A stretch of DNA of 26,413 bases from Sulfitobacter sp. GTDB taxonomy: Bacteria > Pseudomonadota > Alphaproteobacteria > Rhodobacterales > Rhodobacteraceae. This document shows, one piece after another, positions 8,007 through 15,666 of this stretch (its first letter is position 1; each line of letters starts with the position of its first letter). The notes below the pieces were generated by a model. The model had not been told where the DNA came from and did not search any database. It saw only the letters and a list, made by a program, of their open reading frames with translations. The DNA is taken from NCBI GenBank assembly GCA_024636405.1, contig JAGXHC010000243.1:1-26413 (forward strand). Reading direction: 5' to 3'. A program made the translations under genes and the position numbers.

Positions 8007-8780
8007 TTAGCTCATCCATTGGCCGCCGTCGACGTTATACGTCTGCGACACGATGTAATCGGATTCTGGCGAGGCCAGAAAAATCGCCATGCCCGTCAAA
8101 TCTGCGGGAACGGCAAAGCGGCCAGCTGGCACACCTGCGGCAACCTCGGCCTTTTTCTGGCCGGGCTTCTTACCTTCCAGCTTGGCAAACATCGCGTCGA
8201 CATGTTCCCAATGCGCCCCGTCCACCACGCCGGGGGCAATGGCATTGACGTTGATCCCGTGACTGATCAGGTTCAGCCCCGCGGATTGCGTCATGGAAAT
8301 GACTGCGGCCTTGGTCGAGCAATAGACCAGCACCAGCGCCTCGCCTCGTCGCCCCGCTTGAGAGGCCATGTTGATGATCTTGCCGCCATGGCCCTGCTTG
8401 ATCATCTGTGCCGCCGCAGCTTGCATCGTGAACAGCGTTCCGCCCACGTTGACGGCGTAAAGCTTGTCATAGCTGGCGCGCGTGATGTCGACCGTTTCTG
8501 CGGCGTCAAAAAGGGCTGCGTTGTTGACCAGAATGTCCAGCTTGCCTGCGTGATCCACAACAGCCGCGATTGCGGCGTCAATGCTGGACTGATCGGCCAC
8601 ATCAATGTGCAAGGCGTAGGCACCGGTGCCCAGTTGGGCTGCCGTTTCCTGCGCCGCCTCGAAGTTGATGTCGGCAACGCCAACCATCGCCCCTTCGGCA
8701 ATATAGGCTTCGGCAAAACTCCGGCCAATACCCCGCGCCGCCCCTGTGATCAGGGCGGACTTTCTGTCCAGCCGTTTCAT
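8007..8780 (-). CDS. smoS: Sorbitol (polyol) dehydrogenase, short-chain dehydrogenase/reductase
   Basis: A 257-residue classical SDR. The cofactor loop TGAARGIGR lies at 12-20 and NNAA at 86-89. The catalytic tetrad is N111, S140, Y153 and K157 (VYCSTKAA), the same numbering as the R. sphaeroides sorbitol/galactitol dehydrogenase. Long stretches such as [15 protein letters not shown] and [10 protein letters not shown] near the C-terminus match that enzyme as I remember it. It oxidises D-sorbitol to fructose, and often galactitol to tagatose, with NAD. The ATG overlaps the smoK stop as ATGA, so translation is coupled to the transporter ATPase. Uptake and first oxidation of polyols are thus encoded together. 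Exact substrate preference cannot be read from the sequence. Confidence 0.9.
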   Translation of the reverse strand: MKRLDRKSALITGAARGIGRSFAEAYIAEGAMVGVADINFEAAQETAAQLGTGAYALHIDVADQSSIDAAIAAVVDHAGKLDILVNNAALFDAAETVDITRASYDKLYAVNVGGTLFTMQAAAAQMIKQGHGGKIINMASQAGRRGEALVLVYCSTKAAVISMTQSAGLNLISHGINVNAIAPGVVDGAHWEHVDAMFAKLEGKKPGQKKAEVAAGVPAGRFAVPADLTGMAIFLASPESDYIVSQTYNVDGGQWMS

Positions 8781-9781
8781 TCGATCCGCAATCCTTGCTC
8801 GTCAAAACGGTGTATTTTGTCAGCTTGTGGAACCAGATGGATCGTATCGCCATAGCGCAATCCTACTTCGCCGTAGGCGCGCACGGTCATGGGTTCGTCC
8901 ATCTCATCGAGATGCACGTGAAAGAAAGTGTCAGAGCCAAGATGCTCTGCGACACCGATCTTGCCCACAAACGTGCCACCGCTTTCGACCACATCCATAT
9001 GTTCGGGGCGGATGCCGATGTGAGTGGCATCGTGCTTTGCCGCAGGTGCGCCACTGATCAGGTTCATTTTGGGGCTGCCGATGAAGCCTGCTACAAACAG
9101 GTTGCGCGGGGTGTGGTATAGTTCAAGCGGGGTGCCGACCTGTTCGATATGACCGGCACGCAGCACCACAATCTTGTCCGCCATTGTCATGGCCTCGACT
9201 TGGTCATGGGTCACATAGATCATGGTTGTGGCAAGCTTTTTATGCAGCTCGGAAATTTCCAGCCGCATGCCCACCCGCAAGGCCGCATCAAGGTTGGACA
9301 ACGGTTCGTCGAACAAAAACGCTGACGGTTCGCGCACAATTGCGCGGCCAATGGCGACGCGCTGGCGCTGGCCACCCGACAGTTGGCCGGGGCGGCGGTC
9401 AAGGTAATCGGTGAGGTTCAGCGCCTTGGCGGCGGTCTCGATCCGCTTTTCCTGTTCCTCCAAAGGCATGTTCGCCATCTTCAATGGAAAGGCGATGTTC
9501 TTGCGCACCGACATATGCGGATAAAGCGCATAGGATTGGAACACCATCGCCAACCCGCGTTTGGCAGGCGGCAGGTTTGTGGCCGGCGCACCGTCAATCC
9601 GGATTTCGCCGCCTGAAACATCTTCTAGTCCAGCAATCAGACGCAGCAAGGTTGATTTACCGCAGCCCGAAGGCCCGACAAAAACCACGAACTCGCCGTC
9701 TTCGATGGTCAGGTCCAGCGGTGGAATAACCTCCACTTCGCCGAATTTCTTTTGCACTTTCTCGAGCGTGATGCGTCCCAT
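8777..9781 (-). CDS. smoK: Polyol ABC transporter ATP-binding protein
   Basis: A 334-residue ATPase of the MalK/UgpC type that powers carbohydrate import. Walker A is GPSGCGKST (36-44), the Q-loop glutamine Q82, the ABC signature LSGGQ (134-138), Walker B FLFDEP (155-160) and the switch histidine H192 in THDQVEAM. The C-terminal third forms the regulatory TOBE/OB region, with GIRPEHMDV. It acts as a homodimer on the inner face of the SmoFG permease. It follows smoG after 12 bases and overlaps smoS by ATGA. Such ATPases are sometimes shared among transporters; the operon position argues for polyol uptake here. Confidence 0.93.
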   Translation of the reverse strand: MGRITLEKVQKKFGEVEVIPPLDLTIEDGEFVVFVGPSGCGKSTLLRLIAGLEDVSGGEIRIDGAPATNLPPAKRGLAMVFQSYALYPHMSVRKNIAFPLKMANMPLEEQEKRIETAAKALNLTDYLDRRPGQLSGGQRQRVAIGRAIVREPSAFLFDEPLSNLDAALRVGMRLEISELHKKLATTMIYVTHDQVEAMTMADKIVVLRAGHIEQVGTPLELYHTPRNLFVAGFIGSPKMNLISGAPAAKHDATHIGIRPEHMDVVESGGTFVGKIGVAEHLGSDTFFHVHLDEMDEPMTVRAYGEVGLRYGDTIHLVPQADKIHRFDEQGLRIE

Positions 9782-9793
9782 GAGAAATATCCC

Positions 9794-10624
9794 TTATTTG
9801 ACGGCGCCGAAGGTCAGGCCCCGGACAAGTTGTTTCTGGCTGAACCAGCCCATGATCAGAATTGGTGCGATCGCCATAATCGATGCTGCACTGAGCTTGG
9901 CGTAGAACAATCCTTCGGGGGCCGAGAAGCTGGCGATGAATTTGGTCAGTGGTGCCGCGTCGACCGTGGTCAGAAGGATCGTCCAAAACGCCTCGTTCCA
10001 GGCCAGAATGACGTTGAGCAAGATGGTTGATGCGATGCCCGGCAAGGCCATAGGCGTCAGCACATAGAGGATTTCGCTTTTCAGCCCGGCCCCGTCCATG
10101 CGCGCAGCTTCCAAAATCTCGCCCGGAATTTCGCGGAAGTAAGTGTAAAGCATCCAAACGATGATCGGCAGGTTGATCAGCATCAAGACAACGACCAGCA
10201 ACATCCGGCTATCCATCACGCCAAAATATTTGGCGATCAGTACCAGCGGATACAGCACCCCAACAGCAGGCAGCATCTTGGTCGAGAGCATCCACAGCAG
10301 CACGTCTTTGGTGCGCTTGCCCGGCACAAAGGCCATCGCCCAAGCTGCTGGCACCGCAATGATAATGCCTAATATGGTCAAACCCACAGCGATGATGATC
10401 GAGTTCATCAACGCCAACGGATAGTTCGAGCGCGCCAGAACATCGCTGTAGTTTTGCGTGGTCCAGTCAAAGAAGAACCAGACCGGCGGATCCGAGATCG
10501 CAACGCTTTCCGCCTTAAAACTGGTCAGGAACGTCCAGAGGATCGGGAAAAAGATCAGCAGACCAAAACCCCAGGCAAGGGCCGTCCACATGATTTTTTT
10601 ACGGGGAGATATTGCGCGTGCCAT
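9794..10624 (-). CDS. smoG: Polyol ABC transporter permease (MalG type)
   Basis: A 276-residue inner-membrane protein with six predicted membrane segments, the first at about residues 11-33. The cytoplasmic coupling (EAA) loop is EAARMDGAGLKSEI followed by LTPMALPG, where the ATPase docks. The second membrane-partner role and length agree with MalG-type permeases. In R. sphaeroides the corresponding gene follows smoF, and the same order is seen here with only 12 bases on each side. Together with SmoF it forms the channel for sorbitol and mannitol delivered by SmoE. Substrate assignment comes from the operon, not from the permease itself. Confidence 0.9.
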   Translation of the reverse strand: MARAISPRKKIMWTALAWGFGLLIFFPILWTFLTSFKAESVAISDPPVWFFFDWTTQNYSDVLARSNYPLALMNSIIIAVGLTILGIIIAVPAAWAMAFVPGKRTKDVLLWMLSTKMLPAVGVLYPLVLIAKYFGVMDSRMLLVVVLMLINLPIIVWMLYTYFREIPGEILEAARMDGAGLKSEILYVLTPMALPGIASTILLNVILAWNEAFWTILLTTVDAAPLTKFIASFSAPEGLFYAKLSAASIMAIAPILIMGWFSQKQLVRGLTFGAVK

Positions 10625-10636
10625 GATCTAGTCCCT

Positions 10637-11503
10637 TCAGTTATCGATGTTCTTGCCGACAATGCGCATCAGGAAGATGGCAATGATATTGGCAAGGATG
10701 ACGGCGACGATCCCGCCCGCTGAGCCCAAGCCGATATTCTGGCTTTCAAGCACCCGCTGGTAAACCAGATAGGTCAGTGTCCGTGTGCCAAAGGCCCCGT
10801 TGGTGGTCACGAAAATCTCGGCAAAGATCGACAGCAAAAAGATTGTCTGGATCAGGATCACCACCGTGATGGCGCGCGACAGATGCGGCAGGATGATATA
10901 CCAAAACCGGGACAAAGGTGCTGCACCGTCAATCTCTGCGGCCTCAAGCTGTTCGCTCGACAGCGACTGCACGGCCGTCAGCATGATCAGCGTGGCAAAA
11001 GGCAGCCATTGCCACGCCACGATCACAATGATCGAAAGCATCGGTGACTGGCTTAGGAAGTCGTAAGGTTGCAGGCCGAAAAACTTGTAAGCGTAGGAAA
11101 ACAGACCGCTGTCCACGTTGAAGAACATGTTTTTCCAGACCAGCGCAGATACGGTGGGCATGACAAAAAATGGCGCGATCACCAGAATGCGCACGATCCC
11201 CTGTCCGAACATCGGCTGGTCCAGCAACAGCGCAAAGGCAACGCCACCGGTGATCGTGATGGCTAGAATGCCACCGACCATCCACAAAGTGGTTACCACC
11301 GAGGATATAAACGAGGTCGACGACAAGAACCGTCCGTAATTTTCAAAACCGATCCATGCGTCAAACACACCGCGCATCGGGCGGTAGTCGGCAAAGGAAA
11401 AGTACAGCGTCATGCACAAGGGCACCAACATCCACACCAGCAAGACAAAAACGGCTGGGGCGATCATGATACGTGCAGCTGATTTGGAATGTTCTGTCGC
11501 CAT
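10637..11503 (-). CDS. smoF: Polyol ABC transporter permease (MalF type)
   Basis: A 288-residue inner-membrane permease with about six membrane helices; the first spans roughly residues 12-33 (MIAPAVFVLLVWML). The EAA loop is EAAEIDGAAPLSRFWYIILP. It pairs with SmoG to form the translocation pore, with SmoK below and SmoE on the periplasmic side. The ATG at 11503 has AAGGAGA upstream, a strong ribosome site. The gene is separated from smoE by 145 bases containing a strong hairpin. This suggests that the binding protein is expressed at a higher level than the membrane components, as is common for importers of this class. Confidence 0.9.
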   Translation of the reverse strand: MATEHSKSAARIMIAPAVFVLLVWMLVPLCMTLYFSFADYRPMRGVFDAWIGFENYGRFLSSTSFISSVVTTLWMVGGILAITITGGVAFALLLDQPMFGQGIVRILVIAPFFVMPTVSALVWKNMFFNVDSGLFSYAYKFFGLQPYDFLSQSPMLSIIVIVAWQWLPFATLIMLTAVQSLSSEQLEAAEIDGAAPLSRFWYIILPHLSRAITVVILIQTIFLLSIFAEIFVTTNGAFGTRTLTYLVYQRVLESQNIGLGSAGGIVAVILANIIAIFLMRIVGKNIDN

Positions 11504-11598
11504 GACAGTCTCCTTCCGTCAAATGTGTCAGGACCTTACGAAGACCGCGCTGCGACCTGCGAAAATACCTGAAGGGTAAGTCGGGGTATCGAGGAGTG

Positions 11599-11630
11599 TT
11601 TCCGGGGCAGAACGTACCCTGCCCCGGAAA
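11599..11630 (-). terminator. Intra-operon hairpin between smoE and smoF
   Basis: TTTCCGGGGCAG (11599-11610) and CTGCCCCGGAAA (11619-11630) form a perfect 12-bp stem with an 8-base loop, 19 bases after the smoE stop. No U tract follows on the minus-strand transcript. It is therefore more likely a 3'-end stabiliser or partial attenuator for smoE mRNA than a full intrinsic terminator. Nothing else is seen in the 145-base gap except the smoF ribosome site. Confidence 0.65.
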
Positions 11631-11648
11631 TCTCGGAAAAGCTGCTGC

Positions 11649-12968
11649 TTAGTAGCCTGCGGCTTCCATTTCTTCTGTGGTCAATGCTTGTGCATTGGCC
11701 AAAGCTTCCTCGGCTGTCTGGTTGCCTGCAAGCGCATCAGAGAACTGCTGACCCACTTGGTTGGCAATGCCTGCAAACTCGGGGATCGCAACAAACTGAA
11801 TACCTGTGTAAGGCACGGGCTGTACAGTCGGGTTCGTTGGGTCTGCCGACAAGATGCTGTCGAGCGTCATCTGAGCGAAAGGTGCCGCGGCCAGATACTC
11901 TGGGTTTTCATACAAGGATGTACGTGTGCCAGGAGGTACGTTTGCCCAACCTTCGTTGCCCGCAACAAGTTCTGCATAGGCAGGGCCAGTTGCCCAAGAG
12001 ATGAAGGTTTTTGCTGCGTCCTGCTTTTCAGAGGAGGACGGGATCGCCAAGGACCATGCCCACAGCCAGTTGCCGCGCTTGCCCAGACCATTGTCGGGTG
12101 CCAGTGCGAAACCAACCTTGTCGGCTACAGTTGAATCAGCGCCTGTGACGAAAGACGCCGCAACAGTCGCATCAATCCACATGCCGCACTTGCCCTGTTG
12201 GAACAATGTGAGGTTTTCGTTGAAGCCGTTGTTGGCGGCACCGGCAGGACCGGATTCGTTCATCATGTCGAGGTAGAAGTTCAGCGTCGCGGCCCACTCT
12301 GGGCTGTCGAACTGTGCGTTCCACTCTTCATCAAACCAGCGTGCGCCAAACGAGTTGGACATGGCGGTCAGGAAGGCACCGTTTTCGCCCCAGCCCGCTT
12401 TGCCGCGGACACAGATGCCGTTGATTTCGTTGTCGCGGTCGGTCATGGCTGCTGCTGCTTCACGGATAAAGGTCCATGTAGGCGCGTCAGGCATTTCAAG
12501 GCCGGCTTTTTCCATCAAATCGGTGCGGTACATCACCATCGACGATTCACCGTAGAATGGCGATGCGTACAGATTGCCATCAACAGTCAGACCACCGGCA
12601 ATAGCGGGAAGCAGGTCGCCTTTGTTATAATCATCGGCCATGCCCTCGTTCAAGGAAACGAGCCAGCCATTTTTGGCCCAGATTGGCACTTCGTAAGTAC
12701 CGATCGTCATCACGTCAAAGGCACCGCCACCCGTGGAGATATCTGTTGTCAGGTTCTGACGCAGTACATTCTCTTCCAGCGTGACCCACTCGACATTGAT
12801 GGCGGGGTGCTTCGCGTTGAAGTCCTCCGTCAAACCTTGCATCCGGATCATGTCGCCGTTGTTCACGGTCGCAATCGTAATCGTTGTCGCGTGAGCATCC
12901 GCAGATGCCATGCCAGCAGACAGGCCCAAGCCGACCGCAGAGGTCAGCAATAGTTTCTTCATAATCAT
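11649..12968 (-). CDS. smoE: Polyol-binding periplasmic protein of ABC transporter
   Basis: A 439-residue family-1 solute-binding protein (the maltose/sugar-alcohol group); the R. sphaeroides counterpart is about the same length. A clear Sec signal peptide is visible: MIMKKLLLTS, then a hydrophobic stretch, with AxA sites at ASA (21-23) or AHA (25-27). The mature protein would bind sorbitol or mannitol in the periplasm and hand it to SmoFG. GGGAGGA lies six bases before the ATG at 12968, so I chose this start over the in-frame ATG two codons later. It is the first gene of the operon. An operator-like palindrome lies 22 bases before the start and a promoter-like TTGACG/TAGTGT pair just above it. 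Confidence 0.92.
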   Translation of the reverse strand: MIMKKLLLTSAVGLGLSAGMASADAHATTITIATVNNGDMIRMQGLTEDFNAKHPAINVEWVTLEENVLRQNLTTDISTGGGAFDVMTIGTYEVPIWAKNGWLVSLNEGMADDYNKGDLLPAIAGGLTVDGNLYASPFYGESSMVMYRTDLMEKAGLEMPDAPTWTFIREAAAAMTDRDNEINGICVRGKAGWGENGAFLTAMSNSFGARWFDEEWNAQFDSPEWAATLNFYLDMMNESGPAGAANNGFNENLTLFQQGKCGMWIDATVAASFVTGADSTVADKVGFALAPDNGLGKRGNWLWAWSLAIPSSSEKQDAAKTFISWATGPAYAELVAGNEGWANVPPGTRTSLYENPEYLAAAPFAQMTLDSILSADPTNPTVQPVPYTGIQFVAIPEFAGIANQVGQQFSDALAGNQTAEEALANAQALTTEEMEAAGY

Positions 12969-12989
12969 GGTTGTCCTCCCAAAGACTTT

Positions 12990-13032
12990 TTTACACGTGT
13001 CAACACTAGGCTTTCAAACTCCCTTCCGTCAA
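12990..13032 (-). promoter_or_regulatory. smoE promoter with LacI-type operator
   Basis: Reading the minus strand, TTGACG (13032-13027) and TAGTGT (13008-13003) are separated by 18 bases. They are followed at once by TTGACACGTGTAAA (13003-12990), a 14-bp inverted repeat with one mismatched pair and a central CG. The palindrome would overlap the transcription start. The same core, TTACACGTGT, occurs upstream of the LacI-family gene (14192-14203). Promoter hexamers are inferred; the repeated palindrome is seen directly. Confidence 0.65.
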
Positions 13033-13043
13033 CTTAAAATTTC

Positions 13044-13067
13044 AAAAAAAGATGCCGCGACGCAGCA
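13044..13067 (-). terminator. Intrinsic terminator of the LacI-family gene
   Basis: On the minus-strand transcript UGCUGC, loop GUC, GCGGCA (13067-13053, including one G-U pair) is followed by UC and seven U residues (13050-13044). It begins 13 bases after the regulator's stop and ends just above the smoE promoter, so it separates the two transcription units. Confidence 0.7.
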
Positions 13068-13079
13068 AATGGAAAGGGA

Positions 13080-14117
13080 TTATGCAGATTCTCGGATTTT
13101 CAAGATGCCATTCATCAGCTGAACTGTCTGATTGCCTTGGGAATTTTCCGCGCGCAACTTTTCAATCAAGCGGCCCATTGCCGCCTGCCCGATGGCCCCA
13201 ACATCCTGGGCGACCGTCGTCAGCGTCGGGACAGTAAAGGGACAAAGCGGATAATCGTCATGGCCAGCGATTCGCAAACCACCTTGCCGCATGGCCCCCG
13301 GTTGCAGTCCGTGATGGGCAGCCGCGCGCAACGCACCGATGGCTACCCGGTCATTCGCACATAAGATCGAGGAGGCCGTGAACTCCCCCTTGGAAAAGTG
13401 ATCGTTCAGAACCGCCAGACCGTGCCCCTCAAAATACGACCCCTTCTCCACCACGTCAGCCCCGATCACGATCGGCTCGTGGCCCAGCTCCTCCATCTTG
13501 GTGATATAGGCCATCTCGCGCTCATAGGCGTTGAAGTTGACCCTTGGCATCGCAAGAAAGACCGGTGGTGTACCAACTCTGTTCAGGTATTCTGTAATAA
13601 TACCAGTGCTTTGAACATGATCTGTTCCAACAAAATCAACCCCCGACAAAGGCGCCGGACGCGAGTCCATCAGCACAAAAGGCAAGCGTTCATTCAGCCG
13701 CTCATACACTTTGAGATCGCTCAGATTACCCAAAGGTGCCACAACAGCACCGTCAACGTTCATCGACAGAAACGTCTCTGCTGCACGCGCTTCAATTTCG
13801 CGGTCCGAATGTGAACACTGGGTAATCACGGTGAACCCCGCCCGCATTGCCGCCCGCTCAATCGACTCCAACAGCCGGGTAAAAAACAGGTCATTCAGAT
13901 AGGGGATGATCACCCCGATCATCCCCGTCGACTTGCGATTCATCCGGGTCGCAAAGAAGTTGGGAATGTAGTCCACACGCTCTAACCCGCTGCGGATCCG
14001 CTCCACCGACGACCGGCTTACCTTCGAGGGGTCTTGAAAATAGCGCGAGAGTGTTGGCCGCGAAACACCAATCGCAGCTGACAATTCTTCCATCGTGTGA
14101 ATTTCTGGTTTAGCCAT
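13080..14117 (-). CDS. LacI-family transcriptional regulator of the polyol operon
   Basis: A 345-residue LacI/GalR protein. The N-terminal helix-turn-helix is TMEELSAAIGVSRPTLSRYF (about 8-27) and the hinge helix region ends at YIPNFFATRMNRKSTG. The rest is a periplasmic-binding-like sensor domain, including IGVIIPYLNDLFF and the ILCANDRVAIGAL segment usual in this family. The ATG at 14117 begins MAKPEIHTM, with AAGGA upstream; a further upstream start would add 13 unlikely residues. It precedes smoE on the same strand but has its own terminator. The palindrome found in front of both this gene and smoE makes it the probable, autoregulated repressor of polyol use. The ligand (polyol or a product) is unknown. 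Confidence 0.88.
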   Translation of the reverse strand: MAKPEIHTMEELSAAIGVSRPTLSRYFQDPSKVSRSSVERIRSGLERVDYIPNFFATRMNRKSTGMIGVIIPYLNDLFFTRLLESIERAAMRAGFTVITQCSHSDREIEARAAETFLSMNVDGAVVAPLGNLSDLKVYERLNERLPFVLMDSRPAPLSGVDFVGTDHVQSTGIITEYLNRVGTPPVFLAMPRVNFNAYEREMAYITKMEELGHEPIVIGADVVEKGSYFEGHGLAVLNDHFSKGEFTASSILCANDRVAIGALRAAAHHGLQPGAMRQGGLRIAGHDDYPLCPFTVPTLTTVAQDVGAIGQAAMGRLIEKLRAENSQGNQTVQLMNGILKIRESA

Positions 14118-14191
14118 CCCTGCAATTCCTTGATTTTCTCTGGTTAGCCAGAACATAAACCATAGAAACCGGAATGTCGCGCTTCAGATTA

Positions 14192-14203
14192 TTACACGTG
14201 TAA
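14192..14203. promoter_or_regulatory. Operator upstream of the LacI-family gene
   Basis: TTACACGTGTAA is a perfect 12-bp palindrome with a central CG, 75 bases upstream of the regulator's ATG. It matches the smoE operator at 12991-13003 in 12 of 13 bases when extended (TTACACGTGTNAA). It is the likely autoregulatory site. I could not assign convincing promoter hexamers next to it. The rest of the gap 14118-14395 shows no other clear element. Confidence 0.65.
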
Positions 14204-14395
14204 ACTTTGCGTCATGCACCAGCCCCCAAACGCGGGATCCAGAGCCGCACGCGATCAAGGCAAACACCTGCCCCCGAATTACGTTTCACAAACACTGAAG
14301 AGGACAGACGCACGCCAACAGAGAGGCGTCAAACCTTGTCATCTGGTTGTGCTGTGCCCGCATAGCTGTCAGGGGTGTCAAAAAGGATATTAGCA

Positions 14396-14815
14396 ATGAA
14401 TGACAAACTCACCCGCACGACCGAGATCGACCGCATTGCAGAACTGCTGGGACTACCAGAAGACATCAACTCTACAGCGTCTCTTACAGCCAAAGTTGCA
14501 GACGGGCTTTCGTTTACATCGCTGGACAAATTACTGGGCGTCATGTTTTCGCAACCCGCGCTGAACATCATCCCGGATCGGGTTTACCGTCGGGCGAAGC
14601 AGGAAAAACAGTCTCTTAGCGCTGCCAAAAGCCAGATCGTTTATGATTTTGCCCGCGCTTACGAGGTAGCAGACAGGATTCACAACGGCAACGGCGCGCT
14701 GGTGATGCGGTTTTTGGAAAAGCCTAACCCCAGCCTTGGCGGCGCGGCTCCCATGGCACTGGCCATTTCCAGTCCTGCCGGGGCGGATGCCGTGATAGAG
14801 CTGCTCAATAGCTAG
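14396..14815 (+). CDS. Xre/MbcA/ParS-type antitoxin (DUF2384), orphan
   Basis: A 139-residue protein of the antitoxin family that normally pairs with RES-domain toxins. The N-terminal half contains a short Xre-like region, with PDRVYRRAKQEK in place of the usual recognition helix. The C-terminal half has the hallmark toxin-binding segment VMRFLEKPNPSLGG, then PMALAISSPAGADAVIELL. The ATG at 14396 has AAGGA eight bases upstream; the frame also opens at a GTG at 14375. In intact systems a RES toxin gene follows within a few bases. Here a strong terminator follows instead and no RES motif can be seen nearby, so the gene is an orphan in this window. It could be an immunity-like remnant or act with a toxin encoded elsewhere. 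Confidence 0.8.
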   Translation: MNDKLTRTTEIDRIAELLGLPEDINSTASLTAKVADGLSFTSLDKLLGVMFSQPALNIIPDRVYRRAKQEKQSLSAAKSQIVYDFARAYEVADRIHNGNGALVMRFLEKPNPSLGGAAPMALAISSPAGADAVIELLNS

Positions 14816-14834
14816 GTCTGATCTGAAAGTGGTC

Positions 14835-14860
14835 CGGCACGTTGCGCGCCGTGCCGTTTT
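14835..14860 (+). terminator. Intrinsic terminator of the orphan antitoxin gene
   Basis: CGGCACG (14835-14841) pairs perfectly with CGTGCCG (14850-14856) around an 8-base loop and is followed by TTTT, 20 bases after the stop codon. Confidence 0.75.
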
Positions 14861-15044
14861 GGTCTGTTGTAGCCAGGATGGGCGTTCTTGACTGGCAAGA
14901 CAGTCGCGGCAATTGACACAACCATCCAGCGCTGAAGGTCATTCGCAAGCTTTGTGATGGCGACATCTCTCAAATCCGGATTCCCGCCAAAGCATGAGTG
15001 ACCAGATCTATCCGCGTGCTGCAACGTCACCGCCTGATCAAACG
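14861..15044. other. Gap between convergent genes, no supported gene
   Basis: This stretch separates the antitoxin terminator from the end of the lipoprotein gene. A minus-strand frame of about 72 codons exists but has three AGA codons among its few arginines, no ribosome site and no recognisable family. I see no transposase or RES-toxin remnant that I could defend. Confidence 0.4.
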
Positions 15045-15662
15045 TCAGATCGTCGCTAAGACCCAGTCGGCAGCAGTGGGCAAAAGGGCGTCCAGCGCAG
15101 CCTGAAATGCGGCAGCAATTGCGGGCGGGCTGTCATTCGCGGCAGCCGCTACCTGCAAAAAGCTCCCGCTGCCCAGCACGCGTTGATCACGGTCGTCTAT
15201 CACAGTCAGCTCGATCTGGACTTGCGTGCGCACCTCGCCCCCCGGTGCTACGGAGACATCAAACGCATCCATACGTACCAGTAAAACGGCGTCAGGAACC
15301 GGCCCGGACTCCCTCCGCCCGACGTATCCGATCCGCCCTGTCGCAGCGATGCTGCGGACCAGCAAACTTTGCATGACGAGCGGTGCCTCGTCCACCCATC
15401 GAGCGTCAGGCAGATAGGCGACAGCGGCCCCGTCGGACCTGACCATTATGCGATCCGTGACCAACGCCGCCGACGCCTCTGGACGGGCGACCAGCAGTTT
15501 GGCAATACTGCGCCGTCCCGTCTTCGAACCCGCAGCGGGGACAAGGTCGTATGAGTCCAGCGGCTCGGCTGCCGTGTTCAGGGCACTCAGCGCACTGCAT
15601 CCGCCAAGGGAACTTGCTGCGCCCAGAAGGACGGCGCGTCGGGTCATCGTGATAGGCGTCAT
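15045..15662 (-). CDS. ABC-type transport auxiliary lipoprotein (PqiC-like)
   Basis: A 205-residue lipoprotein of the ABC_trans_aux (DUF330/PqiC) type, which accompanies MCE lipid transporters at the outer membrane. The N-terminus MTPITMTRRAVLLG leads into a hydrophobic stretch ending in the lipobox LGGC, with C22 as lipidation site. The pattern TRRAVLLG also resembles a twin-arginine signal. The body includes DSYDLVP and ALVTDRIMVRSDGAAVAYLP, close to the family pattern for mature regions. GGAG eight bases upstream supports the ATG at 15662, four bases after the MCE gene stop. It is the last gene of the unit and probably links the MCE tunnel to the outer membrane. The gene name pqiC would be only by analogy. 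Confidence 0.82.
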   Translation of the reverse strand: MTPITMTRRAVLLGAASSLGGCSALSALNTAAEPLDSYDLVPAAGSKTGRRSIAKLLVARPEASAALVTDRIMVRSDGAAVAYLPDARWVDEAPLVMQSLLVRSIAATGRIGYVGRRESGPVPDAVLLVRMDAFDVSVAPGGEVRTQVQIELTVIDDRDQRVLGSGSFLQVAAAANDSPPAIAAAFQAALDALLPTAADWVLATI

Positions 15663-15666
15663 GGTG

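Noticed and set aside
14812..15030. Minus-strand frame of 72 codons, considered as a toxin or transposase remnant
   Set aside because: There is no ribosome site, it starts at a GTG, uses AGA repeatedly, and resembles no RES or transposase motif.
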